DNA from: Numidum massiliense
GTDB taxonomy: Bacteria; Bacillota; Bacilli; Thermoactinomycetales; Novibacillaceae
Direction: 5' to 3'
DNA length: 64,000 nt
Assembly: GCF_001375555.1 (NCBI RefSeq)
Contig: NZ_CTDZ01000009.1
Span: 2,039,758-2,103,757, forward strand
The translations under genes and the position numbers were made by a program. The notes under the pieces are model-generated. The model made no database searches. It had not been told where the DNA came from and saw only the letters and a program-made list of their open reading frames with translations. Shown here in pieces: positions 1 through 7,407 of the stretch; position 1 is the first letter of the stretch, and each line of letters opens with the position of its first letter.

Positions 1-873
1 AAACGCCGCCAGTTGGTTGTTCTTACCCGTCGCCGTCACGGCGATCGTTTCTGGATAACGCGCTGGGAAGTCCAACTTCCCTTTCGTCCCTTGGTTGCCT
101 GCGGCCGCCACCATGACGATGCCGCGGCTGCGCGCTTTTTGAATCGCGTATTTAAGGCTCTCGCTCATTTTATCCATGCCGAAACTCATATTAATCACCT
201 GCATGCGGTTGTCGATGCACCAGTTGATCGCTGTGAGTAAGTCGGACAAATTAGCTGTACCTTTGCGGTTAAACGCCTTTACTGCGTACAAATGGGCGCG
301 TGGCGCAACGCCGATCACGCCGCTCGCATTTTTGCGGCCGGCGATCGTCCCGGCGACGTGCGTCCCGTGGCCGTTGTAATCATACGGGGAAAACAGGGGC
401 GACAAGATGTTCACACCACCGCGGTAATTGCGTTCAATGGCAGCGTGGTCGTAAGCGACACCGGTGTCGATCACCGCCACTTTCACCCCTTTGCCCATTG
501 AGTGCCGCCACGCTTGCGGAGCGTTGATACGCTCAATTCCCCAAGGAATTTGCTTCAACGTTTGCGCAACTTTTCCTTTGAGCGGTTCATCAATTTTTAT
601 TTCAATATCGGGCTCCGAAATAATAAACCCTGGATGACGTCGTGCAAATTGCCTCGCCCACCTTTCTTGAGGGAAGTCGCCCACAATGGCTCCAATGTGT
701 TTTAAGTAACGGTAGGAGCGACATCCGAATTGTTTTATATTGTGCAAACTCCAACGAATTCGGTCATCGTCCTTTAAATAAAAAATATGCCGGCACTGCT
801 CTTTCTGCGAGAAAAAATGGCGCGGTCTTTCGTCGTACGGCTCGCCCGGCAGCCAGTTTCCGAAAGCAAACAT
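1..873 (-). CDS. Subtilisin-like serine protease, partial (C-terminal part outside the window)
   Basis: The reading frame is open from an ATG at 873 to the window edge (291 codons). Residues about 55-95 look like an I9-type propeptide (YLKHIGAIVGDFPQE...). A peptidase S8 domain follows, with catalytic Asp in VAVIDTG (about D136) and catalytic His in NGHGTHVAGT (about H169). The oxyanion-region motif VAAAGNQGTKG is also present, while the catalytic Ser lies beyond the edge. There is no N-terminal hydrophobic stretch, so no classical signal peptide is visible, which suggests an intracellular or spore-associated protease. AGAGGAGTG stands about 9 bases before the start. The family call is secure; substrate and location are unknown. 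Confidence 0.9.
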   Translation of the reverse strand, partial: MFAFGNWLPGEPYDERPRHFFSQKEQCRHIFYLKDDDRIRWSLHNIKQFGCRSYRYLKHIGAIVGDFPQERWARQFARRHPGFIISEPDIEIKIDEPLKGKVAQTLKQIPWGIERINAPQAWRHSMGKGVKVAVIDTGVAYDHAAIERNYRGGVNILSPLFSPYDYNGHGTHVAGTIAGRKNASGVIGVAPRAHLYAVKAFNRKGTANLSDLLTAINWCIDNRMQVINMSFGMDKMSESLKYAIQKARSRGIVMVAAAGNQGTKGKLDFPARYPETIAVTATGKNNQLAAF

Positions 874-963
874 TGCGCGGTCACTCCTCTTCACCATTTA
901 ATTTCTGCCCGAATATATTGAAACCGACTCTAAACGGTAATCATCGACAGGAGGTGTCACACG

Positions 964-1359
964 ATGCAGACGAGGCGAGGATCAGGAAGACATCGCACAT
1001 ACCGTTCTCGCCGGCAACGACACACAAGGCGCGTCACCGCACCACGCAGTGACACGAGAGCTAATCGATCAAAAATTAGTGTCGCGGATCGCATCGAAGA
1101 GGTGCATATTTTATGCCGCGAAATTTCTTCTGCAGTGGCAAACGTCGAAACGTGGATGAATGCAGTCTTTAACGTCACGCGAGCTATTCGCGACAAGAAG
1201 GCGCTCAAAGATATCGTTGCGGCCATTTCATCTTTAGAAATGCACGATAACCAAGATGAGTTGAATGAAGCGGCGACAGACGATGGGGGTGAATCGACCG
1301 ACAATGCGCGATACCGGTCGAATGTCGTGCAATACTTGTTAGATAAAATAAGTCGGTAA
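964..1359 (+). CDS. Hypothetical protein, basic N-terminus
   Basis: A 131-residue protein of unknown function. An excellent ribosome binding site (CAGGAGGTG) precedes the ATG and a strong hairpin terminator follows the stop, which supports a real gene. The first 35 residues are very rich in Arg, Thr and Ser. The remainder is predicted helical (ADRIEEVHILCREISSAV and onward) with an acidic stretch near residues 100-112. No signal peptide or membrane segment is visible. I recognise no family. Confidence 0.7.
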   Translation: MQTRRGSGRHRTYRSRRQRHTRRVTAPRSDTRANRSKISVADRIEEVHILCREISSAVANVETWMNAVFNVTRAIRDKKALKDIVAAISSLEMHDNQDELNEAATDDGGESTDNARYRSNVVQYLLDKISR

Positions 1360-1374
1360 TTAAGGGAAAAAGTT

Positions 1375-1401
1375 GGGCTACGTTCTGGTAGCCCTTTTTT
1401 T
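1375..1401. terminator. Bidirectional intrinsic terminator
   Basis: Perfect 7-bp stem GGGCTAC/GTAGCCC with a 6-base loop. A T-run follows on the + strand and AACTTTTT on the - strand. It sits between two convergent genes and can serve both. Confidence 0.85.
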
Positions 1402-1402
1402 G

Positions 1403-1753
1403 TTAGCGCCGCTTGCGCCGTTTTTTCGTCACTTTGCTCCCTTTGTTCAACGTTTTGTCGATTTGGCTCGCTTGCGTTTCGTTAATGATCTTTTGGTTTT
1501 TTAACGCTTCCAGTGCTTTGTCTGGTCCCCCGGAGTTTTTTACCATATCTGCGATGCTTTTGATTTGTTCGTTACTGACAGGCGCATTCGTAATTTGCCG
1601 CAAATAGTTAAACAACCCTTCCGTGCCGCGGGTTTCCTTCGCCCTTTTGGCATCGTATAAAATGCGGTCTAATTTTTTCTCTGTCATCACGTCTTGGCCT
1701 AACACAGAGTTTATTAAGTTGGCGAAGTCCTTTTTCGACGGTCGTCCTTCCAC
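1403..1753 (-). CDS. Small basic protein, possibly SpoVIF-like
   Basis: A 116-residue soluble protein starting at GTG, with AAGGAGG eight bases upstream. It is helical and charged and ends in a Lys/Arg tail (KVTKKRRKRR). The middle part (RQITNAPVSNEQIKSIADMV) recalls the small sporulation protein SpoVIF/YjcC in layout, but the resemblance is weak and unconfirmed. It may bind nucleic acid through the basic tail. The position among spore genes is suggestive only. Confidence 0.6.
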   Translation of the reverse strand: MEGRPSKKDFANLINSVLGQDVMTEKKLDRILYDAKRAKETRGTEGLFNYLRQITNAPVSNEQIKSIADMVKNSGGPDKALEALKNQKIINETQASQIDKTLNKGSKVTKKRRKRR

Positions 1754-1874
1754 GTCACTTACCTCCTTTTCCTTTAACTATGTTACGAACCTATACAAAA
1801 AAGAGTGATAGACATTTCCCTATCTAGTCGCAATTAGGCCGGTAAAACGTACCCGCGACGAGAAAAATGCGCAC

Positions 1875-1901
1875 AAAAAAAACCGCTGGTCGTCAGCGGT
1901 T
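1875..1901 (-). terminator. Intrinsic terminator of the 1934-2437 gene
   Basis: On the minus strand AACCGCTG pairs with CAGCGGTT, followed by a run of eight T. Confidence 0.85.
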
Positions 1902-1933
1902 CGCGCATAAGCGAGTTCGGTTATTTTTGTTTG

Positions 1934-2437
1934 TCACTTTTTTAGATCGCAAGCTGCCGGTTTATCGAATGTCAAGTCCGTACCGACTTTGTGGGCGCGA
2001 ACATAAAAATCGGCGACACAGTCTAACGGATCAGTCACCTCATCAGCTGCCGCGATGTAAAATGTAACAGGTTCATCGCCCGTAAACGACAAATAAAACA
2101 CTCGGTACGGTACGACGCCACGCTGTTCGTCGTCAATCGGGAACTCGATATCGTGAGTGATGGTTGTACTCGCATACGGGTACGTGACTTGAGCGGTTTC
2201 GTTCGTCTCTTCATGACGGAACGTACACGTCCACAGCTGTTTTTCGCCGTCTGCCTCGACACCAGCTAACGTACCGTACTGATAAAGCGCATCCGGGTTT
2301 AACGTGATGGCACCAAACAACACGCGCCCGTGCGCTTCTATGTATTCGTTAATGTCTTTGGCGACTTCCTCCGGCGTCATCTCCCGCGACACACCTTGAA
2401 AACGACGTACGTATCCTTGTGCAATTTGATATCGCAT
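1934..2437 (-). CDS. Hypothetical protein, 167 residues
   Basis: A soluble, acidic protein of unknown function with alternating beta-rich segments (TLAGVEADGEKQLWTCTF, VPYRVFYLSFTGDEPVTFY) and no signal peptide. Two in-frame ATGs exist at 2446 and 2437. AAAGGAC touches the first but lies about 11 bases before the second, so 2437 is preferred. A good terminator follows. I recognise no family. Confidence 0.7.
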   Translation of the reverse strand: MRYQIAQGYVRRFQGVSREMTPEEVAKDINEYIEAHGRVLFGAITLNPDALYQYGTLAGVEADGEKQLWTCTFRHEETNETAQVTYPYASTTITHDIEFPIDDEQRGVVPYRVFYLSFTGDEPVTFYIAAADEVTDPLDCVADFYVRAHKVGTDLTFDKPAACDLKK

Positions 2438-2529
2438 CGTATTCATGTCCTTTCACATTCCTATTTCGCATACCTATTTCGCATAAAAATTATAACATAC
2501 GCGTAGCGGGTTGTCCTAAACGACACATT

Positions 2530-2556
2530 AAAGGGCAGCGGCCGTGACCGCTGCCC
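2530..2556 (-). terminator. Probable terminator of the SASP gene
   Basis: Nine-bp GC-rich stem GGGCAGCGG/CCGCTGCCC downstream of the SASP stop; a short TTTAAT follows on the minus strand. Confidence 0.65.
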
Positions 2557-2582
2557 AGAAACCATTTATATTTCATTTTTTA

Positions 2583-2810
2583 TTACTGGGGGAATGCTGT
2601 GCCTCCGCCTAATTGCTGTTCTGCTAAAGCAACGAGGCGTTTCGTAATTTCCCCTCCGACAGACCCGTTTGCCCGAGAAGTCGTATCCGGTCCTAATTGG
2701 ACGCCAAACTCTTGCGCAATTTCGAATTTTAATTGATCCAAAGCTTGTTCAGCCGTAGGAACCAGTAACTGGTTAGAGTTCCGTTCACGATGTTGTTGTT
2801 GTTGTGGCAT
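2583..2810 (-). CDS. Alpha/beta-type small acid-soluble spore protein
   Basis: A 75-residue DNA-binding SASP, which saturates spore DNA and protects it from UV and heat, then serves as an amino-acid store after cleavage by the GPR protease at germination. The family signatures are plain: a first motif ([18 protein letters not shown]) that contains the GPR-type cleavage region, and a second ([18 protein letters not shown]). Residues 3-20 are Gln/Asn/Arg-rich and variable. AGGAGGTGAG precedes the ATG. A sigma-G-like promoter lies upstream, as expected for forespore expression. Confidence 0.96.
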   Translation of the reverse strand: MPQQQQHRERNSNQLLVPTAEQALDQLKFEIAQEFGVQLGPDTTSRANGSVGGEITKRLVALAEQQLGGGTAFPQ

Positions 2811-2840
2811 AAGTTTCTCACCTCCTTTGGCTGGTGTGAT

Positions 2841-2870
2841 TAGAATGTGAAGAAACGAAGGGCATCATGC
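2841..2870 (-). promoter_or_regulatory. Sigma-G-like promoter of the SASP gene
   Basis: Minus-strand GCATGA (-35) and CATTCTA (-10) separated by 17 bases, matching the known sigma-G pattern, 30-60 bases upstream of the SASP start. Confidence 0.65.
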
Positions 2871-2886
2871 GTACTACATTTTGGAA

Positions 2887-3255
2887 TTAACGTAACGCAC
2901 CGTGTTTTTTTAATACGTGATCCGCTTCTTCGCGGCGCTTCGTCTCTGTCACGACAGTGACGAGCCAGTTTTCCATGCTGTGGTGTGGTTCCCCGCCAGC
3001 CATGCCGCTCGCATCGGGCGAAGCGGCAAGAAGGACACCCTCGTCCGGACCTGCCACATCTGTTTCTAATATTTCCGTACCGAGTGAGGCGATCGGTTCG
3101 CTGATCGGGTTGTCCAAGTCAGACGCATTAGCGCCAGGATACGGTGACACGACACTTACTTGTACTTCTGTAAAATTGTTCTGTTTCAGCTCTTTCGCCG
3201 CGGCGCGGGCAGCAGCTTCCGTTTGAAAATAACGCAATAAGGCGCTTTCGTCCAT
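2887..3255 (-). CDS. Hypothetical protein downstream of cotJC
   Basis: A 122-residue soluble protein. The start at 3255 is chosen because AGGAGG stands six bases before that ATG; a longer in-frame ORF to 3363 has no such site. The N-terminal part (LLRYFQTEAAARAAAKELKQ, then FTEVQVSVVSP) resembles the ferredoxin-like fold of YflT/general-stress 17M-type proteins. The middle is acidic and Gly/Ala/Pro-rich, and the C-terminus (WLVTVVTETKRREEADHVLKKHG) could be a second copy of that fold. It lies about 110 bases after cotJC and may belong to that operon. Confidence 0.7.
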   Translation of the reverse strand: MDESALLRYFQTEAAARAAAKELKQNNFTEVQVSVVSPYPGANASDLDNPISEPIASLGTEILETDVAGPDEGVLLAASPDASGMAGGEPHHSMENWLVTVVTETKRREEADHVLKKHGALR

Positions 3256-3367
3256 TAAATACCTCCTCACATCCTCATATATGTGCCCTCTTGTCCAATA
3301 TGAAAAGCGCTCGGCAGTTCCGAACGCCTTGCAGTACGTATAGTGTGGGTCAGTTGTACACATATTA

Positions 3368-3937
3368 TTAATAGTATTTTTTTCGACCTTGCTCTTCCTT
3401 CAAAATTTCCACCGCCTCGCGGAAACGCATAGAGTGAACAATTTCGCGTTCACGTAAAAATTTCAGGCTGTCTTGCAGGTCGGTATCGTCCGTCATGTCG
3501 ATAAGCCATTGATACGTGGCCCGCGCTTTTTCTTCTGCGGCGATGTCTTCGTACAAATCGGCGATCGGATCGCCTTTCGCTTGAATATATGTGGCGGTCC
3601 ACGGGACACCGGCCGCATTTTCATAAAAGAGGGCGCGGTCGTGATTGGCGTAGTGTTCCCCTAAGCCAGCCGCCTTAAGTTGTTCGACCGTCGCATCTTT
3701 CGTCAGTTTGTACACCATCGTCGCGATCATCTCGAGGTGCGCAAACTCTTCTGTCCCGATGTCGTTTAACAAACCGATCACTTTATCCGGGATCGTGTAG
3801 CGTTGGTTTAAATATCTTAACGCCGCGGCAAGTTCCCCGTCCGGCCCGCCGTACTGTTCTAATAAGTACTTCGCCATGCGCGGGTCGCATTTACTGACGC
3901 GGACCGGGTATTGCAGTTTTTTTTCATACACCCACAT
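3368..3937 (-). CDS. cotJC: Spore coat protein CotJC (manganese-catalase family)
   Basis: A 189-residue di-metal ferritin-like protein of the manganese catalase family and third gene of cotJABC. The helical core carries the Glu/His metal-ligand pattern (NDIGTEEFAHLEMI; later EDIAAEEKARATYQW and REREIVHSMRF). In Bacillus CotJC is built into the inner coat with CotJA. AGGAGG lies nine bases before the ATG. The gene follows cotJB by 25 bases, so it is expected to be mother-cell expressed from the same promoter. Confidence 0.95.
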   Translation of the reverse strand: MWVYEKKLQYPVRVSKCDPRMAKYLLEQYGGPDGELAAALRYLNQRYTIPDKVIGLLNDIGTEEFAHLEMIATMVYKLTKDATVEQLKAAGLGEHYANHDRALFYENAAGVPWTATYIQAKGDPIADLYEDIAAEEKARATYQWLIDMTDDTDLQDSLKFLREREIVHSMRFREAVEILKEEQGRKKYY

Positions 3938-3962
3938 CGTCCGTTCCCCTCCTGTTTAATAA

Positions 3963-4229
3963 TTAAACTTGCCATGGCCACGGCGCCCTTGACCACTCCC
4001 AAGGATGTTTAGAAAGACTGTTGCCATTACTCTGTAGCGGACCGAATTGGCGCTCGAACGACTCTTTCATTTTTTTACGGTGCAACGCCAATCGGTTGAA
4101 CTGTTTGATCGCTTTCAGATCGTCCGGGTGTGTGTCCAAATACAACTGTAACTCCATCAGTACAAAATCGATTGCCTGTAAATCGCCGAGCTCGCGGTAA
4201 TACTGTTTTGGAAGGGCTTCTTCCTTCAT
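3963..4229 (-). CDS. cotJB: Spore coat protein CotJB
   Basis: An 88-residue protein with the CotJB signature (YYRELGDLQAIDFVLMELQL, LDTHPDD, YNR-like FNRLALHRK). Its ATG overlaps the cotJA stop as ATGA, so the two are translationally coupled. The C-terminus (HPWEWSRAPWPWQV) is Trp/Pro-rich as usual for the family. Confidence 0.94.
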   Translation of the reverse strand: MKEEALPKQYYRELGDLQAIDFVLMELQLYLDTHPDDLKAIKQFNRLALHRKKMKESFERQFGPLQSNGNSLSKHPWEWSRAPWPWQV

Positions 4230-4444
4230 GATCCGTCACCCCTCCCGGAGCTTTCGTAAGGACTGAAAAGGCACGGCCATAATGTGCCGCGCTTGAGCGC
4301 TTCGTACGGCCCGTATTGGGGTAAGTTAGGAGGTTGATACACCATATACAGTTGAGGGGGGGTTTCATACGTCTTTACCCGCTGCGGCGGACAAGGATCG
4401 AATGGACTAATATACGGATAGTAAGCTTTACGCTGTGTGAACAT
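4226..4444 (-). CDS. cotJA: Spore coat associated protein CotJA
   Basis: A 72-residue protein with the CotJA signature: SPFDPCPP, YETPPQLYMVYQPPNLPQYGP and KRGTLWPCLFSPY. The start is placed at 4444, where AAGGAGG precedes the ATG by nine bases and the length fits the family; a longer ORF from 4507 would include the ribosome binding site. First gene of cotJABC. Confidence 0.93.
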   Translation of the reverse strand: MFTQRKAYYPYISPFDPCPPQRVKTYETPPQLYMVYQPPNLPQYGPYEALKRGTLWPCLFSPYESSGRGDGS

Positions 4445-4477
4445 GACATTGGCCCTCCTTCCGCGTTTGTCAACGTC

Positions 4478-4485
4478 ATAGTATG
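4478..4485 (-). promoter_or_regulatory. Sigma-E-like -10 element of cotJABC
   Basis: CATACTAT on the minus strand about 35 bases upstream of the cotJA start agrees with the sigma-E -10 pattern CATACANT. The B. subtilis cotJ operon is known to be sigma-E dependent. The -35 element is less clear. Confidence 0.5.
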
Positions 4486-4528
4486 CGTTTCCGTTAGGTA
4501 AAGGCACATTTTCCGCAAAAATGGGCGC

Positions 4529-4557
4529 AAAAAAAGAACTCGCCCACAGGGGAGTCC
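4529..4557 (-). terminator. Intrinsic terminator of the 4600-4980 gene
   Basis: Minus-strand stem GGACTC...GAGTTC extended by CCC/GGG around a TGT loop with one bulge, then seven T. It separates the min region from cotJ. Confidence 0.75.
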
Positions 4558-4599
4558 CTTTCGCTGATTCGATCGCTATGTACCTGAGCGTTACAACGG

Positions 4600-4980
4600 C
4601 TAATCGCTCAGTTTGACGTTCAGTGCTTTCATCATGCGCGCAGCGTTTACGTCAGTCCACAGCCGCGTACCGGCGACGAAATCTCCGGCCTCGCCGCGAC
4701 GTAAATAGTCGTATCGGCACAACACGTGTAACACGCGTTGACACTGTTCACGCCCTTTAACGATCGTTTGTAAGTCTATGAGTAGCGTTTGTTCAGAGCA
4801 AGAAACTGGCACTGCCGGCGCACATCGTAACTTAGCTAGCAAGGCCGGCAGCACGAGACGCTGCCAAATAAGTGGAAGCGATGCGTTCGCCTGCTTGTAC
4901 TGACGTGTTTGCTGTAGAAGAATAGCATCTTTCGATATGGCGGCCGCAATAGCGTCATCTGGAACAACTAAGCTCCCCAC
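4600..4980 (-). CDS. Hypothetical protein downstream of minE
   Basis: A 126-residue protein of unknown function. The GTG at 4980 is chosen because AGGGGGTGG lies six bases upstream; the longer ORF from 5082 starts without a site. It is largely helical, Ala/Leu-rich, with cysteines at CSEQ, QCQR and LCRY and a basic stretch CRYDYLRRGEAGDFV that could be a winged-helix wing. It follows minE by about 120 bases and ends in its own terminator, so cotranscription with minDE is possible. Confidence 0.6.
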   Translation of the reverse strand: MGSLVVPDDAIAAAISKDAILLQQTRQYKQANASLPLIWQRLVLPALLAKLRCAPAVPVSCSEQTLLIDLQTIVKGREQCQRVLHVLCRYDYLRRGEAGDFVAGTRLWTDVNAARMMKALNVKLSD

Positions 4981-5101
4981 CGTTGTCCACCCCCTAAAAC
5001 TCTTACAGCTAAAGCTTACAGTTTTGCTTGCGCAAACCTGTATTAGTTTATTGTTCCCAGGGGCGGCACCCTTTATACGCATACGCTATGGGCGATGATC
5101 G

Positions 5102-5395
5102 TTACAAACCGCGCGCGCGGCGAACTTCTTGTTCGATGTCGGACCTGCCACGCATTTTTACCGGTATATTTGCATTGAGTACCGTATTGCGGGATGTGCT
5201 TTGCGGACGCACCTCTACTTGTCCGACGACATCAAATCCGAATCGTTCACATAATGCGATTAGTTCTTTTTCAAATGCTTCTAACCGCTCTTCGTTAATT
5301 TGCATCCGCTGGTAACTTAGCACGAGTGACAAGCGGTCGTCGGCTGTATCGGCGGATCGACTCTTTTGACCTAAAATACGTTCAATGAAATTCAT
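5102..5395 (-). CDS. minE: Cell division topological specificity factor MinE
   Basis: A 97-residue MinE-like protein. The N-terminal amphipathic segment MNFIERILG can bind membrane. The MinD-stimulating helix region follows (TADDRLSLVLSYQRMQINEERLEAFEKELIALCERF), then the beta strands of the dimer domain (VVGQVEVRPQ, NTVLNANIPVK). MinE activates the MinD ATPase and drives pole-to-pole oscillation. It lies 28 bases after minD on the same strand. B. subtilis lacks MinE and uses DivIVA/MinJ, so this is notable in an endospore former. No minC is adjacent. Confidence 0.82.
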   Translation of the reverse strand: MNFIERILGQKSRSADTADDRLSLVLSYQRMQINEERLEAFEKELIALCERFGFDVVGQVEVRPQSTSRNTVLNANIPVKMRGRSDIEQEVRRARGL

Positions 5396-5423
5396 CGCCT
5401 CGTGCCTCCCTACCGTATTTTTG

Positions 5424-6224
5424 TCAAGCGGTACTGAATAGCCGCTTGAGCTTCGCTAGAAAACCCTTCTCCTGTAACTCTAAAAACGGAACATCTTCCC
5501 CCGTCAAACGCTTGGCTATGTTAAAGAAGGCTTTTCCCGCAGGCGATTTTTCGTCGTTGATGACAGGATCGCCTGTGTTGGAAGAGCGAACAATGCGTTT
5601 GTCTTCCGGGACGACGCCGATCAAATTAATCGATAAGTGATTTTGGATCCGTTCGACACTGAGCATATCACCTTCGTCAATCATTTGCGTATGGACGCGG
5701 TTGATGACAAGATCTAATTCGTGCAGCTCCGCAGCTTCTAGCAAACCGACGACGCGGTCTGAATCGCGAACAGACGGAATTTCCGGGTTGACGACGAGAA
5801 TCGCCCGATCGGCGGGGGCGATCGCATTGCGGAAACCACCTTCGATACCTGCCGGCGAATCGATGAGGATGTACTCGAAATCTTCACGCAGTCTGTCGAC
5901 GACGTCTTTTACTTGTGCGGGTGACACTTCTTCCTTGTAGCGCGTCTGGGCGGCGGGAAGTAAGTACAAGTTCGTGTATTGTTTGTGGCGCACGAGTGCT
6001 TGTCTCAATTTACAAGACCCCTCGACGACGTCGACCAAGTCGTACACGATGCGATTTTCTACCCCGACCATTAAATCGAGCTTCCTGAGGCCAATATCGG
6101 TATCCATGAGACATACTTTTTTTCCTAAGCGCGCAAGCCCCATTCCGACCGAAGCAACTGTCGTCGACTTCCCGACGCCCCCCTTCCCACTCGTAACCGT
6201 AATCGCAACAGATTCGTTCGCCAT
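5424..6224 (-). CDS. minD: Septum site-determining protein MinD
   Basis: A 266-residue deviant-Walker-A ATPase of the MinD/ParA group: SGKGGVGKST at residues 12-21 with the signature Lys14, switch I MDTDIGLRKLDLM, and Walker B ILIDSPAGIE. The C-terminus ends in an amphipathic membrane-targeting helix (KGFLAKLKRLFSTA), which distinguishes MinD from other ParA proteins. AAAGGAG precedes the ATG. It heads a minD-minE operon. In most Bacilli minD follows minC in the mre operon; neither mreBCD nor minC is visible here. Confidence 0.93.
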   Translation of the reverse strand: MANESVAITVTSGKGGVGKSTTVASVGMGLARLGKKVCLMDTDIGLRKLDLMVGVENRIVYDLVDVVEGSCKLRQALVRHKQYTNLYLLPAAQTRYKEEVSPAQVKDVVDRLREDFEYILIDSPAGIEGGFRNAIAPADRAILVVNPEIPSVRDSDRVVGLLEAAELHELDLVINRVHTQMIDEGDMLSVERIQNHLSINLIGVVPEDKRIVRSSNTGDPVINDEKSPAGKAFFNIAKRLTGEDVPFLELQEKGFLAKLKRLFSTA

Positions 6225-6545
6225 TTTTACGGTCTCCTTTCTGTCTATCGCTATAACGAAACAGCACCGGTTGATCGCCTTGTACCGGGCTCATTTTCTT
6301 CGTAAGCTTTCATTATTCTTATTTTAACAGATTGCACGGCTGCTTGTCGCATAAATACGACGGACTGCTTGTCGCGCAGCGCGATTACTATGCAACTTTT
6401 TCAGCCATACGTTTTTCAACCGTGCGTTTTGCAGCCGTGCGCTTACTGTTGTGAACGAGGATAACTGTTTTGAAGTGTCACTAATGCATCGTCGGGAAAT
6501 ATCTTCCATATTTAAGAGGGGGGTGATCCGTTTCCTTTTTTTAAT
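6225..6545. other. Intergenic region without a supported gene
   Basis: Between the minD start and the nagB terminator. It holds three imperfect 15-bp tandem units at 6402-6446 (CAACCGTGCGTTTTG type) and nearby direct copies of CTGCTTGTCGC. A 61-codon minus-strand ORF through it lacks a ribosome binding site. No regulatory element was recognised. Confidence 0.6.
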
Positions 6546-6581
6546 GAATAAAACCGAACCCTCTAACTGAGCAGTCCGGTT
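6546..6581 (-). terminator. Probable terminator of nagB
   Basis: Minus-strand AACCGGAC pairs with GTTCGGTT (one G-T) around a 14-base loop, followed by TTTATTC. Confidence 0.6.
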
Positions 6582-6594
6582 TCTCTCTCATCGA

Positions 6595-7326
6595 TTATCG
6601 CGCTAATTGCGAAGCTGCTGCGGCATCGACATAAACGTGCACGTGACGGTGTAACCGTAGCAACGTCGCTGGAATTTGCGTCGTAATGCCACTCGTTTGC
6701 AGCTTTCCGATGACTGGGGCTTTCGCTTCCCCGTTCGCCAGCAACATAATTTTCTTCGCCTGTAAGATCGATTCCATCCCCATCGTGATCGCCGTACGCG
6801 GTACGTCAGCGGCGTTGTCGAAAAACCGTGCATTCGCTTCGATCGTCGCCTCAGCCAATTGTACGCGATGACAACGCGGCGTAAGTTCCTCCCCTGGTTC
6901 GTTAAACCCGATGTGTCCGTTCGTTCCGATGCCGAGAATTTGCAGATCAATGCCCCCTACCTCATTAATTCGCGCATCGTAGGCACGGCAGTATGCATCG
7001 ACGTCGTCTGGAGTCCCTGACGGTATGTTGATGTTTTCCTTAGAAATGTCTATGTGCGAAAAAAGGTTCTCCCACATGAAATGGTGGTAGCTCTGCGGGT
7101 GATCCGGTGCGAGTCCGTAATACTCATCTAAGTTAAATGTCTTCACTTGTGCAAAGCTTAACCCTTCTTCGCGGTGAAGACGAATTAATTCGCGGTATAA
7201 ACCGAGAGGAGTACTCCCTGTGGCCAACCCGAGGACGGCACGCGGGTTAGCGCGAACTTCCTCTGCTATGGCCACAGCAGCAGCTTTACTTAGCGCCTCA
7301 TATGTATCGAACGTTTGGAATTGCAA
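6595..7326 (-). CDS. nagB: Glucosamine-6-phosphate deaminase
   Basis: A 243-residue NagB that converts glucosamine-6-phosphate to fructose-6-phosphate and ammonia, feeding amino sugars into glycolysis. Family motifs: GLATGSTPLGLYREL (phosphate-binding loop), FNLDEYYGL with the catalytic Asp, and GIGTNGHIGFNEPG. Full length for the short Gram-positive form. The start is TTG with AGGGAGG nine bases upstream. No nagA is adjacent. An ISLre2 element sits 80 bp upstream and may have altered its promoter. Confidence 0.96.
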   Translation of the reverse strand: MQFQTFDTYEALSKAAAVAIAEEVRANPRAVLGLATGSTPLGLYRELIRLHREEGLSFAQVKTFNLDEYYGLAPDHPQSYHHFMWENLFSHIDISKENINIPSGTPDDVDAYCRAYDARINEVGGIDLQILGIGTNGHIGFNEPGEELTPRCHRVQLAEATIEANARFFDNAADVPRTAITMGMESILQAKKIMLLANGEAKAPVIGKLQTSGITTQIPATLLRLHRHVHVYVDAAAASQLAR

Positions 7327-7398
7327 GTTGAACGACCTCCCTGAAATAACCTGTCTCTAGTCATCATATCATAGCGCAGAGTGCCTGTTCACGTCTAA

Positions 7399-7407
7399 TC
7401 GTGAATT
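7399..7407. repeat. Target site duplication, left copy
   Basis: TCGTGAATT immediately outside the left end of the ISLre2 element; an identical copy is at 9024-9032. Confidence 0.9.

Noticed and set aside
6324-6509. 61-codon minus-strand ORF before nagB
   Set aside because: No ribosome binding site (C-rich upstream) and its sequence is made by short tandem repeats.
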